DNA of 64,000 nucleotides from the NCBI GenBank assembly GCA_035442025.1, contig DAORPQ010000004.1, forward strand, positions 22,758-86,757, in the 5' to 3' direction. Positions within the stretch are counted from its first letter, which is position 1. Each line of letters opens with the position of its first letter. Source of the stretch: Competibacter_A sp003527885. Its GTDB lineage: Bacteria; Pseudomonadota; Gammaproteobacteria; Competibacterales; Competibacteraceae. A program made the position numbers and the translations under genes. The notes beneath the pieces are model-generated. The model saw only the letters and a list, made by a program, of their open reading frames with translations, did no database searches and was not told where the DNA came from. Positions 30,100 through 38,835 of the stretch are shown in pieces.

Positions 30100-32544
30100 C
30101 TAGACCAGCGGCAAGTTGGCGACCATCACCCCGGCATCGTCCGGGCATACCTTGATCGTGAAACCCGTGGCCCGGCACAAAGCCAGCATCGGCTCGTTTT
30201 CCCGCAGGATTTCCCCGAACAACTCGCGAAAGCCTCTCTCTTTCGCGTAACGGATCAGCCGGCGCAGCAGCAGGCTGCCCAGCCCGATCCCGGTCGCCGC
30301 CCGCAACAGGACAATGGCGAACTCGGCCCGCTCGCCGTCGGCGTCGCGCATCAACCGCGCCACCCCGCAGCTCTCCGGCGGCCGGTCGGGCCGCTGGCGG
30401 AACACCACCAGCGCCATATCGCGTTCGTAGTCGATTTGCGTCAGGCGGGCAGCTTCCTCGTGAGTCAGTTCCGTGATCGTGCGCATGAAGCGCATCCGCA
30501 CGTCCTCGGTCGATAACTGCTTGAACGAGGCCACAAAAGCCGGTTCATCTTCCGGCCGCACCGGGCGAATTAGCAGGATCGAGCCGTCCGGCAACGCAAC
30601 GGTCTCTTCCAGCTCGCGCGGATAGGGCCGGATCGCCAGCCGCTCGCGGGACGGAAACCCCATCGCGGCGAGCCGAATTCGGGCGGCTTCCACGCACGCC
30701 CCGTCAGGGTTTACCAGTACGGGATTCAATTCCAGTTCGACGATTTCGCCCAAATCTACGATCAGCCGCGAAACCCTGACCAGCAGCGAGATGACGCCGG
30801 CCAACACGCCGGGCAGGGCGGCGTCGGCCTCGCGTAGCCGAGGGTAAAGCCGCGAATGCCGGATCGCCTCGCGCGCCAGCGTCGGATCGAGCGGCGGTAA
30901 CGCAACAGTGGCTTCATCGACCCCAAGCGCGTCACGCTCGGCCGATTCCAGCAGCAACACCGGGCCGAACACCGCATCCTCGACCGCGCGCACGCCCAGC
31001 ACTAACGGGCGGACCACCGACTTAAACCCCGGAAGCGACATCGAAACCCCGTAAGCGCCCAGCACCGCGCCGACTTCCGGGTTATCCAGCACGTCGCGAC
31101 CCGCCGCCAACAGGGTCTCGATCAATTGGCGAGCGCCGTTCAGATCGGCGGCCGAGGGGTCCGGCAGCCAGGGCGGGGTCGCCATCAAACCGATGCGGTT
31201 CTGCTGGCGACGCCAACACTGCATGAACGTTCGAACCGCATCATCAAGCGCCTCGTAGACCGGGATGCGCCGGGCGTGAAGAGAGGGCCGGACAAGGCGA
31301 GCGCTCTCCGCGCCCAGCCAGCAGGCCAACACGCCGGGTCGCGGCTCGCCGCGCCCGTCCCAACGGTTCACGGTCCCGGCCAGCGCCATAGCTGCCTCTT
31401 CGGCCGAAACTCGCGCGTTGGGCGAATGCAACACCAATACGCAGTCGGCATCGCCCTCCCGCAGCAGAATCTCCACAGCGGCGCCGTAACGCTCCGCGCC
31501 GACGTCGGCGCCCAAATCGAGCGGGTTTTGGGGCTTGCTGACGGTCGGTGCGAGGCGTCGCAGCGCGTTCTCGGTCTCCTGGCCGAACCGGGCCAGATGG
31601 CCGCCTTCCGCCAGCAAGGCATCCGCGGCCAGCAGACCCAACAGCCGGCTATTACCGACCAGCGCCAGCCGGTCGCCCGCGATCGGCGCATCCAATACCA
31701 GCGTCGCCCCGACCCGGCACAAATCCGGCAGCGACGGCAGCCGCAAGATTCCAGCCCGGTGGAAAGCGGCCTCATAAACCGCATCGGTCCGGTGGGAGGC
31801 CGCATCGTCGCCCTGGCCGGCGCGCACCACCAGCACCGGCTTGACCCGCGCCGCCGCCCGCGCCGCCGACAGGAACGGTCGGGCGTGCTCCACGGTTTCC
31901 AGCACCAACAGGATGACGTGGGTAGCGGCATCATCGATCAGACGATCCAGCAAATCGGCGACACCGATATCGATCTGTCCGCCCAAGGAAGCGACGTGAG
32001 AAAAGCCGATACCTTGAGTGTTGGCCCACTCGATGATCGGCGACAGCGCCGCTGAGGACTGTGAAAGCAAGGCCAAATGGCCCGGTAAAGGCGCTTGCGG
32101 AACAAGTGAGGCATTAAAGCCGCAACGCGGCGAGATGAGTTCACCACCGGGACCGAGAATGCTCAGGCGGTAGGAGCGCGCGGCTTTCCGTAAAGCCCCG
32201 CGAAAAACCGCCGTCTCATCGCTGCCGCGAAAATTGTAAGGTGTGGCGATGATGACGGCTTTGATCCCGCGGCGACCCGCTTCGAGCAACAACCTGGGAA
32301 TCGTGCGCACCGGCGTGGCGATCACCGCCAACTCCGGCGTGCTCGGTAGATCGGCGAGGCGTCGGTAAGCCGGCCTGTCGCGCACCTGCCGATGACGGCG
32401 GTTGACGAAAAACACATCGCCCTTGAAATCGCCGGCCAACAGGTTCCGAGCCAACGCCTCACCGAGCGAACCGGGCCGCTCGCTGGCCCCGACCAACGCG
32501 ACGGAAGCCGGACCGCACAGATAGCGTAAATGGTGGACGGACAT
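30100..32544 (-). CDS. Pat/AcuA-like protein acetyltransferase with acyl-CoA synthetase (NDP-forming) domain, ATP-grasp shortened
   Basis: The product has 814 residues in the order CoA-binding domain (SVALVGASERPGSLGEALARN), succinyl-CoA-ligase-like flavodoxin domains, a remnant ATP-grasp region and a C-terminal GNAT domain (GIGLGSLLLRRLI). This is the architecture of Pat/PatZ (YfiQ), which acetylates lysines of metabolic enzymes such as acetyl-CoA synthetase. Enterobacterial Pat has about 886 residues. The roughly 70-residue shortfall falls in the ATP-grasp front half: GAYGVSMSLPG is followed almost at once by VFGPVLLLE, so the lysine and HKSD-type segment are missing. ATG at 32544 has GGAG eight bases upstream. 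It may be co-transcribed from the feo operon. Confidence 0.85.
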   Translation of the reverse strand: MSVHHLRYLCGPASVALVGASERPGSLGEALARNLLAGDFKGDVFFVNRRHRQVRDRPAYRRLADLPSTPELAVIATPVRTIPRLLLEAGRRGIKAVIIATPYNFRGSDETAVFRGALRKAARSYRLSILGPGGELISPRCGFNASLVPQAPLPGHLALLSQSSAALSPIIEWANTQGIGFSHVASLGGQIDIGVADLLDRLIDDAATHVILLVLETVEHARPFLSAARAAARVKPVLVVRAGQGDDAASHRTDAVYEAAFHRAGILRLPSLPDLCRVGATLVLDAPIAGDRLALVGNSRLLGLLAADALLAEGGHLARFGQETENALRRLAPTVSKPQNPLDLGADVGAERYGAAVEILLREGDADCVLVLHSPNARVSAEEAAMALAGTVNRWDGRGEPRPGVLACWLGAESARLVRPSLHARRIPVYEALDDAVRTFMQCWRRQQNRIGLMATPPWLPDPSAADLNGARQLIETLLAAGRDVLDNPEVGAVLGAYGVSMSLPGFKSVVRPLVLGVRAVEDAVFGPVLLLESAERDALGVDEATVALPPLDPTLAREAIRHSRLYPRLREADAALPGVLAGVISLLVRVSRLIVDLGEIVELELNPVLVNPDGACVEAARIRLAAMGFPSRERLAIRPYPRELEETVALPDGSILLIRPVRPEDEPAFVASFKQLSTEDVRMRFMRTITELTHEEAARLTQIDYERDMALVVFRQRPDRPPESCGVARLMRDADGERAEFAIVLLRAATGIGLGSLLLRRLIRYAKERGFRELFGEILRENEPMLALCRATGFTIKVCPDDAGVMVANLPLV

Positions 32545-32556
32545 CGCCCTCACTCC

Positions 32557-32808
32557 TTACCCTAAGTGGAGTAAGGATATACGGTGCGGCAGCCGGAAAT
32601 GCAACGACCTTCCGAACCGGCGGCCGGGACCGGGGGCCGTCACTCCGGGATTCGGGCCACATAGCCCCAACCGTTGCAATTCCGCCCGATCCAAAGTATC
32701 AAGCCGCCAAAGCAATGCGCCGATCTGCGGAGCCGGAATCAAGCGTTTCAGTGGGCGGTGCGAGCGGCCAGGCTGTTCGATCCCATCCTTTAAGCGAGCC
32801 AGGTCCAA
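32557..32808 (-). CDS. Possible small hypothetical protein
   Basis: An 83-codon minus-strand frame (non-ATG start) lies between the feoB-associated gene and the Pat-like gene, in the same direction. Part of it (RLIPAPQIGALLWRLDTLD) looks protein-like in composition, but the C-terminus is proline/glycine/arginine-rich and I recognise no family. There is no good ribosome-binding site. It may equally be non-coding spacer. Confidence 0.2.
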   Translation of the reverse strand: MDLARLKDGIEQPGRSHRPLKRLIPAPQIGALLWRLDTLDRAELQRLGLCGPNPGVTAPGPGRRFGRSLHFRLPHRISLLHLG

Positions 32809-32829
32809 GCGGCAGCCAGCAACTCCGAG

Positions 32830-33027
32830 TCACCGGTCCGCCGCTTTCGGGCAAACGGACCCCAAGGAGCAACTACCGCATCCGCCAGCGGCTAGCGGCT
32901 TTCGGTCCAAGCTATCAACTTCTTCCCGACAACCGTTAGCACGGAATAGCCGAACGGGAATAAAAGGCCGCAACAAGGCCAACGCGGCAATCGCCACGAT
33001 CAGCAGAGCCAGCAAATCTTGCCACAT
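32830..33027 (-). CDS. FeoB-associated Cys-rich membrane protein
   Basis: The 65-residue product has one N-terminal membrane helix (WQDLLALLIVAIAALALL) and a C-terminal cysteine cluster CGSCSLGSVC. Small proteins of this form are known directly downstream of feoB, where they are called FeoB-associated Cys-rich membrane proteins; they may help iron transfer or FeoB assembly. The ATG lies one base after the feoB stop, with GGGAGG inside the end of feoB as ribosome-binding site, so it is translationally tied to feoB. Confidence 0.85.
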   Translation of the reverse strand: MWQDLLALLIVAIAALALLRPFIPVRLFRANGCREEVDSLDRKPLAAGGCGSCSLGSVCPKAADR

Positions 33028-33028
33028 T

Positions 33029-34933
33029 TCAGCCGCCTCCCATCGCCAATACGACCCGATAAGTTATAAAGGCCGCGATATAGGCCAACGCCATCAGGTA
33101 GACGAACATGAACGCGGCCCAGCGCCAGGAATTGGTTTCGCGGCGGACGGCGGCCAGCGTCGCCAGACATTGCGGGGCGAACACGTACCACGCCAGCAGC
33201 GAGAGCGCCGTCGCCAAGCTCCAGTTCTGGGCCAGCGTCGCCGATAGCGCCTCTCTAACCACCCCTTCATCGCCGCTCAGGGCATAGACGGTGCCGAGCG
33301 CCGCCACCGCCACCTCGCGCGCCGCCAGACCCGGCACCAAGGCGATGGCGATTTGCCAGTTGAAACCGATGGGCGCCAGCAGCGGTTCCAGCCCGCGTCC
33401 GATCACGCCGGCGAAGCTGTAATAGATGGCCGGTTCCGTCGCCCCCGCCGGCGGCGCGGGGAAGGTCGAGAGAAACCAGAGAATCACCATCAGGCTCAGG
33501 ATGATGGTGCCGATGCGCCGCATGAAGATTTTGACGCGATCCCACAAACCCAGCAGCACGTTGGCGGGATTCGGCCATTTGTAGCTCGGCAACTCCATCA
33601 GCAACGGTTGTCGGCCGCCTTTCAGCAAAGTCAGCCGCAACACGCCCGCCACTGTCAGCGCCCCGACGATGCCGGTCGCGTATAACCCGAACATGACCAA
33701 CCCCTGCAAGCCAACGCCACCCCACACCGTGACGTTGGGGATAAACGCGGCGATCAGCAACACGTACACCGGCAGCCGCGCCGAGCAGGTCATCAGCGGA
33801 GCGATCAGAATGGTGACCAAACGATCCAGCGGATGGGCGATGGCGCGGGTCGCCATGATGCCGGGAACGGCGCAGGCGAAACTGGACAACAAGGGAATGA
33901 AAGCCCGACCGTTCAGGCCCGCCGCGCTCATCAGCCGATCCATCAAAAACGCGGCACGGGTCATGTAGCCGGAATCTTCCAGCAGCAGGATGAACAGGAA
34001 CAGGATCAGGATTTGCGGCAGAAAGATCACCACCCCGCCGACGCCGGCAATGATCCCATCGACCAGCAGGCTTTTCAGCAGGCTGTCTGGCAGGTGCGCG
34101 CCAAGCCACTGTTGCGCGCCGGCCACGCCGCCGTCGATCCAGTCCATCGGCGTTTGCGCCCAGCCGAACACGGCCTGAAACATCAGAAACAACAGCGCGA
34201 GCAAGATCGCTGGACCGGCTATTGGGTGCAGCAGCACGCCATCCAATAGCCGGGTGAAGCGTGCCGGCGCACCTTCCTGGACCACGGCCTCCCGCAGCAC
34301 CCGCCCGACTTCCCGGTGATAGGCGCGGATGGCGTTCGGCGAGGGTTCTTGCCAGCCGGCGACGGCGGTAGCGCCATCTCCAGCCACAGCACGACCGAGC
34401 AGCGCATCGATTTGGCCGAGCAGGTCTTGCACTCCGCTTTTGCGCATGGCGACGGTGGTCACCACGGGAATACCCAACTCGCGGGACAGCGCTTCGGTAT
34501 CGATCCGGCAACCGCGCTTCCGGGCAATGTCCATCATGTTGAGTGCCAGAATCAGCGGCCGGCCCAGCGGGCGGAGTTCCAGCAGCAGCCGCAAGTGCTG
34601 GTTGAGATTGGTGGCGTCGGTCACGCAAACGATGGCGTCCGGCAGGGATTCCCGCTGCTGCCGGCCGAGCACCACATCGCGGGTGATGGCCTCGTCGGGG
34701 CTGCGGGCGCGCAGGCTGTAGCTGCCCGGCAAGTCCAGCACTTCGACCGCGTGGCCGGCGGGCGTGTGCAGAAAACCGCTCTTGCGCTCGACGGTGACGC
34801 CGGGGTAGTTGGCGGTTTTTTGCCGGCCGCCGGTCAGGGTATTGAACAGCGTGGTCTTGCCGCTGTTGGGCGGGCCGACCAGCGCGATGCGGGCGGATCG
34901 AAGGCTCTCCGCGGTCAGCGTTGCGGCGGTCAC
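33029..34933 (-). CDS. feoB: Ferrous iron transport protein B
   Basis: The product has 634 residues. The N-terminal G domain has G1 GPPNSGKTTLFN (usual form GNPNSGKTT), G3 DLPGSYSL and G4 NMMD. The membrane part has two Gate motifs, including LLSSFACAVPGIMATR and LMTCSARLPVYVLL with conserved cysteines. FeoB imports Fe(II) across the inner membrane. It is shorter than E. coli FeoB (773) but within the family range. I chose GTG at 34933 because it overlaps the feoA stop as GTGA; a GTG four codons earlier is the alternative. Confidence 0.97.
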   Translation of the reverse strand: MTAATLTAESLRSARIALVGPPNSGKTTLFNTLTGGRQKTANYPGVTVERKSGFLHTPAGHAVEVLDLPGSYSLRARSPDEAITRDVVLGRQQRESLPDAIVCVTDATNLNQHLRLLLELRPLGRPLILALNMMDIARKRGCRIDTEALSRELGIPVVTTVAMRKSGVQDLLGQIDALLGRAVAGDGATAVAGWQEPSPNAIRAYHREVGRVLREAVVQEGAPARFTRLLDGVLLHPIAGPAILLALLFLMFQAVFGWAQTPMDWIDGGVAGAQQWLGAHLPDSLLKSLLVDGIIAGVGGVVIFLPQILILFLFILLLEDSGYMTRAAFLMDRLMSAAGLNGRAFIPLLSSFACAVPGIMATRAIAHPLDRLVTILIAPLMTCSARLPVYVLLIAAFIPNVTVWGGVGLQGLVMFGLYATGIVGALTVAGVLRLTLLKGGRQPLLMELPSYKWPNPANVLLGLWDRVKIFMRRIGTIILSLMVILWFLSTFPAPPAGATEPAIYYSFAGVIGRGLEPLLAPIGFNWQIAIALVPGLAAREVAVAALGTVYALSGDEGVVREALSATLAQNWSLATALSLLAWYVFAPQCLATLAAVRRETNSWRWAAFMFVYLMALAYIAAFITYRVVLAMGGG

Positions 34934-35292
34934 GATGGCGCGCACCCCAGAGCGGCCGACCCGACGTCCGGCATGGGCTCAAGCAAGGGGCCAACCAGTA
35001 CGGCGTCGGCCTCACGACGGCGCAAGGCGACAGTCATGGTTTGATTGATGCGCACCGCCAGCGGGTCGCGTCCCAGAAACCCGTAATGCAAAACTTCAAC
35101 GGCCGCACCTTCGACGAAACCCATTTCCAGCAGGCCACGCTCGATGTCGCGTTGATCCTTGTCAGCGCTGCCCCGCACCGCCAGGATCCGGCCGACCCCG
35201 CCGCGCCGCATCTGACTCAAAGGCTGGGTCGGGCTTGATGGGCCGGCAAGGTGGAGGTCGGAAGCGGGTTGCGCCGGTTTACGCTTTTTCAT
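34930..35292 (-). CDS. feoA: Ferrous iron transport protein A
   Basis: The product has 120 residues with a C-terminal SH3-like FeoA domain (MGFVEGAAVEVLHYGFLGRDPLAVRINQTMTVALRRREA). FeoA is a small cytoplasmic partner of FeoB. The first 30 residues are an extension rich in Pro, Ser and Gln not found in most FeoA. The ATG touches the ferritin-like gene stop (TGAATG) with GGAG nine bases upstream, and the stop overlaps the feoB GTG, so all are coupled. Confidence 0.93.
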   Translation of the reverse strand: MKKRKPAQPASDLHLAGPSSPTQPLSQMRRGGVGRILAVRGSADKDQRDIERGLLEMGFVEGAAVEVLHYGFLGRDPLAVRINQTMTVALRRREADAVLVGPLLEPMPDVGSAALGCAPS

Positions 35293-35757
35293 TCAGGCGC
35301 TCTCCGCTGCGGTTTCGGTTTGGCCCGGCGCTCGCAACATCTTGTCCACTTCATCCTGGTGGGTCAGCTCCTCGGCGATCAGGGTGCGGGCGTATTCTTC
35401 CAGCCGCACATCCTTGTCGCTGGCGCAATCCAGCAGTTGGTAGTAGGCGTCGAGCGCTTCCCTTTCGTGCGCCAGGGATTCGCGCAGGATAGCGCCGATG
35501 TCGTGCCGGTGCGTTTCCAGTAGCGGGCCGATGCCGAGCGAGGGATGGCCGCCCAAACCGGTGATCAGCTCACCGGCCTGCCGGGCGTGCAGCAGGCTTT
35601 CATCGGCCTGAGCGTTGAGCCAACTGACGATGGGGATGCGGTTGTAGCCGAACACCATCAGCGCGTAGTGGGTGTAACGCACCACCCCGGCCAGTTCTAG
35701 CTCCATGATGCGATTCAAAATGCCGATGGCGGCGTTTTTGTCGATTTCTTTGCTCAT
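35293..35757 (-). CDS. Bacterioferritin/ferritin-like diiron protein
   Basis: The product has 154 residues forming a four-helix ferritin-like bundle. Candidate ligands are Glu in ELELAGVVRY, His in DESLLHARQ, Glu in HEREALDAY and Glu/His in EELTHQDE. In E. coli bacterioferritin helix B has Glu-Met-x-His, where Met binds heme; here the Met is absent and Glu and His are four residues apart, so heme binding is doubtful. It may store iron or act as an oxidase-like iron buffer. It is the first gene of the feo operon, behind a Fur box and promoter at 35867-35895. ATG at 35757 (MSKEIDKNAA) is the natural start. Confidence 0.82.
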   Translation of the reverse strand: MSKEIDKNAAIGILNRIMELELAGVVRYTHYALMVFGYNRIPIVSWLNAQADESLLHARQAGELITGLGGHPSLGIGPLLETHRHDIGAILRESLAHEREALDAYYQLLDCASDKDVRLEEYARTLIAEELTHQDEVDKMLRAPGQTETAAESA

Positions 35758-35866
35758 GTCGGTGCTGCCTTCTGGTCGATGATCGTGAGGAAACGGTCGC
35801 TTTCTGGCGGGATGCATCAAAAATGCCAGAGTATTCCTCTCAACTTTTCACGTCTTACTTGAAGGC

Positions 35867-35895
35867 ATTATAGGAAAAATGAGAATCATTCTCAA
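35867..35895 (-). promoter_or_regulatory. Promoter of the ferritin-feoAB operon
   Basis: On the minus strand -35 TTGAGA (35895-35890), exactly 17 bp and -10 TATAAT (35872-35867), a near-consensus sigma70 promoter. The Fur box at 35880-35894 covers the -35 element and spacer, the classic arrangement for iron repression. Confidence 0.8.
35880..35894. promoter_or_regulatory. Fur box
   Basis: The perfect 7-1-7 palindrome TGAGAATCATTCTCA matches the Fur consensus TGATAATNATTATCA at all but one symmetrical pair of positions. It predicts repression of the ferritin-feoA-feoB operon by Fur-Fe(II). Confidence 0.85.
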
Positions 35896-35950
35896 ATAAA
35901 AATTAGCGCAATTCTATCGCGTGCGCCTCGCCGGATTTAGGCTGAAATGA

Positions 35951-38821
35951 TTACGGTCCTTCCACCAGTGCATACGGCGCCCAAACCTTGGGATCGCGCA
36001 GGGAGGGATTTTCGTCCTCGATGAAGAAAAGCTGGGTTTCGCGCAACGCCAGCGCAAGGTCTTTCGGTTTCGGGCCGTTCAGCCAAGTGCGGTAGAACCG
36101 CGCCATGAACTCGCGCGCCGGTCGATCACCTAGCGGCCACAGCGACATCAGGACGTTGCGTGCGCCAGCGGTGCGTAAAGCCCGGACCAGACCATACACG
36201 CCTTCGGCGTAATCCAGCGCGCCCTTGCCGGTATCGCAGGCGGAGAGCGCGACCAGTTCGGTGTCTTCCAGGTTCAAATCCTGCACTTCCAGGGCGTACA
36301 GAATCCCGTCTTCGCCGTCGGGGCCGGCTTTGCCCTGGAGACCCTGATTGGCGCCGGCCAGAGCGAGGCCGGACAGCACCATCGGCCGATCCACGATCCC
36401 GCTCTTTTCGCCGAGATAAAAGCCGTGGGTCGCCAGATGCAGCACGCGCGGCGGCGTGGCGAGGGTTTTCAAGCGGGATTCGGAGGCGTCCGCGCCGAGC
36501 CAGACTTGCGAAGGGATGTTCCAGTAGCTCCAGTACGCATTTTTCACTTCCTCGGCTTCCTTGCCAGTTTCGGCGAGCGCCTTGAACTGACCGATCTCGT
36601 TGGACACCGCGCGCGTGGCGACGGTCAGGTTTTGATCCGTCGGTTTCGGCTGTTGCGGCGTCGGCTCCTTGGCCGCGCCGAATCCCGCGTAGTCCACCCC
36701 GCCCAAGGCCAGCAGACCCTTGGGTTTGTCCAGATCGCGGTCGTAGGCGGCGATCAGATGCCGTCCGGTGCTGACTTGGCGCAAGGTCTGGCGTTGAATC
36801 CAGTAGCGACCGTCCGGCGTCACCAGTTCGGCGAAGGCCAGCAGGCTGAGGAAACCGTCCGGCGCGATGTAGAGCGGGTCGTAGCGTTTCAGCTTGTCGT
36901 CGAGTTTGCCGAACAGTTGGCTGTACAGAGCGACGGCATCTTCCCGCGCGTGGGTTTTTTGCAGCTTTTGTGCCCATTCCTGGGTTGCCGCCACCGGACC
37001 CAGATCGTGCAACGACAGATCGCCTGCCGCTGGCAGCAGCAACGCCGCCCAATGGGGTTCGCCAAGTTTTCCAGTTTTGAAGTCACCCGGTCGATACTGG
37101 CGCAATTCCAGCAGCGCGCCACGGTCGAGCGGAAGAAAGTGGCGCACGTCGTTCACGCTCGCGCTGCGCACCTGCAAATGGCGATTGAATTCGCGGCTGA
37201 TCTGGGCCAGCCGGATTTCCTTGGCTTCCAGTTCGTTCAGTTTCTTGAGCAGCAAATCGGCATTCGGTTCCGGCGAATTCGCCAGATGGCTGAGATCGCG
37301 CCGGAGCTCGGCGCTTTGCCTTGCCAACTCGCGGATTTCGGTATCCTGCTCGCTGCGGCGGCGCACCAGCCGCGCCAGGAAAGCCTCTTCCTCGCCCTGA
37401 ATCTGTTTCCAGCGCAGCATGACCTTGGCGGCGAGATCGAGATACTCCGGCTCAGGATGGCTCAGTGTCAAGGTGAGCACCACATCCTGAAAATGCGATT
37501 GGCTCGTCAGAAATAGCCGCCGAACTGCCTCCTGCCGGGTATGGCGTAATTCCAAAGCAGCGCGTTCCAGCAGGCGCGGCTCCATACGTTGCAACAGTTG
37601 CAGCGCCTGTTTCGGCTGCCGGAGATTCACCAGCGCAACCGTGTAATTGATCTGAACCTGTAAAGTAAGCGGATGCTCTGGGCCGAACACCTTCTCGCTT
37701 GCCGCCAGCGCCCGCCGGTGGAGCGGCTCCGCTTCCCCGTAGCGGCCTTGGTTTTGATATAACAATGCGAGGCCATTGACGCTGGTCAGGGTATTGGGAT
37801 GTTCCGGGCCGAGCACCTTCTCGCTCGCCGCCAGCACCCGCCGAAAGAGCGGTTCCGCCTCCCCGTACCGCCCTTGGGCTCGATATAAAAACGCGAGGTT
37901 GTTGATGCTGGTCAGGGTATTTGGATGCTCCGGTCCGAGCATTTTCTCGCGCACCGCCAGTGCCCGTCGAAAGAGCGGTTCCGCTTCCCTGTAACGCCCT
38001 TGGGCTTGATATAAAAACGCGAGGTTGTTGACGCTGGTCAGGGTAAATGGATGCTCCGAGCCAAGCACCTTCTCACCCGCCGCCAGCGCCCGCTGCAACA
38101 GCGGTTCCGCTTCCCTGTAACGGCCTTGGGCTTGATATAACCCCGCGAGATTGTTGACGCTACTCAACGTGTCGGAGTGCTCCAAGCCCAGCACCTTTTC
38201 GCGCGCCATCAACGCTCGCCGAAAGAGCGGTTCCGCCTCCCCGTACCGCCCTTGCGCTTGATATAAACCTGCGAGATTGCCGATGCTGGTCAGAGTAAAC
38301 GGATGCTCCGAGCCAAGCACCTTCTCACTCGCCAATAACGTTCGCTGAAAAAGCGGTTCCACTTCTCCGTACCGCCCTTGCGCTTGATATAACCCCGCGA
38401 GGTTGTTGGCGCTGCTCAGGGTGTCCGGGTGCTCGGTGCCGAGCACCTTCTCGCGCGCCGCCAGCGCCCGCCGGTAGAGCGGTTCCGCTTCCCCGTAACG
38501 CCCTTGGGCTTGATATAAAAACGCGAGGTTGTTGACGCTGGTCAGGGTGTTCGGGTGTTCGGGGCCGAGTTGCTGCTCGGCGAACCGGTAAGTCTGCTCG
38601 GCGGCCATTTCGGCTGTACGATAGTTACCTTTTTGAAGAAGCCCGACAACATGTTCGTTAAGTGCATCCACAATTTCCTTTTTTTGAGGCACCTTTCCGG
38701 TTTTCTGTTGCAGATAGGCAGTAACCGCCTGGACATAGTGTTCACTTTTCGGCTCTTGGGCATGAGCGACAGCGCCCAAGCCCAGCCATCCCGCTAGCAG
38801 CCAACAACCGTATCGTTTCAT
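35951..38821 (-). CDS. TPR-CHAT protease (caspase-like), exported or membrane-tethered
   Basis: The product has 956 residues. A signal-like N-terminus (MKRYGCWLLAGWLGLGAVAHA) is followed by seven near-identical 42-residue TPR_10/kinesin-light-chain repeats (about 86-379, consensus GPEHPNTLTSVNNLA-LYQAQGRYGEAEPL) and one degenerate copy. A coiled-coil linker (about 450-560) leads to a C-terminal CHAT domain. The protease dyad is intact: His799 in HLATHGFYLGE and Cys862 in LSACDTGKG. CHAT domains are caspase/separase relatives; bacterial examples act in defence and proteolysis. AAAGGAG lies nine bases upstream of the ATG at 38821. The membrane-protein gene ends 14 nt upstream, so this is the last gene of a three-gene operon. 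Confidence 0.88.
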   Translation of the reverse strand: MKRYGCWLLAGWLGLGAVAHAQEPKSEHYVQAVTAYLQQKTGKVPQKKEIVDALNEHVVGLLQKGNYRTAEMAAEQTYRFAEQQLGPEHPNTLTSVNNLAFLYQAQGRYGEAEPLYRRALAAREKVLGTEHPDTLSSANNLAGLYQAQGRYGEVEPLFQRTLLASEKVLGSEHPFTLTSIGNLAGLYQAQGRYGEAEPLFRRALMAREKVLGLEHSDTLSSVNNLAGLYQAQGRYREAEPLLQRALAAGEKVLGSEHPFTLTSVNNLAFLYQAQGRYREAEPLFRRALAVREKMLGPEHPNTLTSINNLAFLYRAQGRYGEAEPLFRRVLAASEKVLGPEHPNTLTSVNGLALLYQNQGRYGEAEPLHRRALAASEKVFGPEHPLTLQVQINYTVALVNLRQPKQALQLLQRMEPRLLERAALELRHTRQEAVRRLFLTSQSHFQDVVLTLTLSHPEPEYLDLAAKVMLRWKQIQGEEEAFLARLVRRRSEQDTEIRELARQSAELRRDLSHLANSPEPNADLLLKKLNELEAKEIRLAQISREFNRHLQVRSASVNDVRHFLPLDRGALLELRQYRPGDFKTGKLGEPHWAALLLPAAGDLSLHDLGPVAATQEWAQKLQKTHAREDAVALYSQLFGKLDDKLKRYDPLYIAPDGFLSLLAFAELVTPDGRYWIQRQTLRQVSTGRHLIAAYDRDLDKPKGLLALGGVDYAGFGAAKEPTPQQPKPTDQNLTVATRAVSNEIGQFKALAETGKEAEEVKNAYWSYWNIPSQVWLGADASESRLKTLATPPRVLHLATHGFYLGEKSGIVDRPMVLSGLALAGANQGLQGKAGPDGEDGILYALEVQDLNLEDTELVALSACDTGKGALDYAEGVYGLVRALRTAGARNVLMSLWPLGDRPAREFMARFYRTWLNGPKPKDLALALRETQLFFIEDENPSLRDPKVWAPYALVEGP
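37685..38566 (-). repeat. Seven tandem 126-bp repeats encoding TPRs
   Basis: Seven head-to-tail 126-bp units within the TPR-CHAT gene encode 42-residue TPR repeats. The units are similar enough at DNA level (for example recurring CTTGATATAA and GGTTCCGCTTCCC on the plus strand) that copy number could change by recombination. Confidence 0.85.
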
Positions 38822-38835
38822 GGCTCGCTCTCCTT

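Noticed and set aside
37685..38566. Regular direct repeats that could suggest a CRISPR array or minisatellite
   Set aside because: Unit length is 126 bp with no unique spacers, and the repeats stay in frame as 42-residue TPRs of the CHAT gene.
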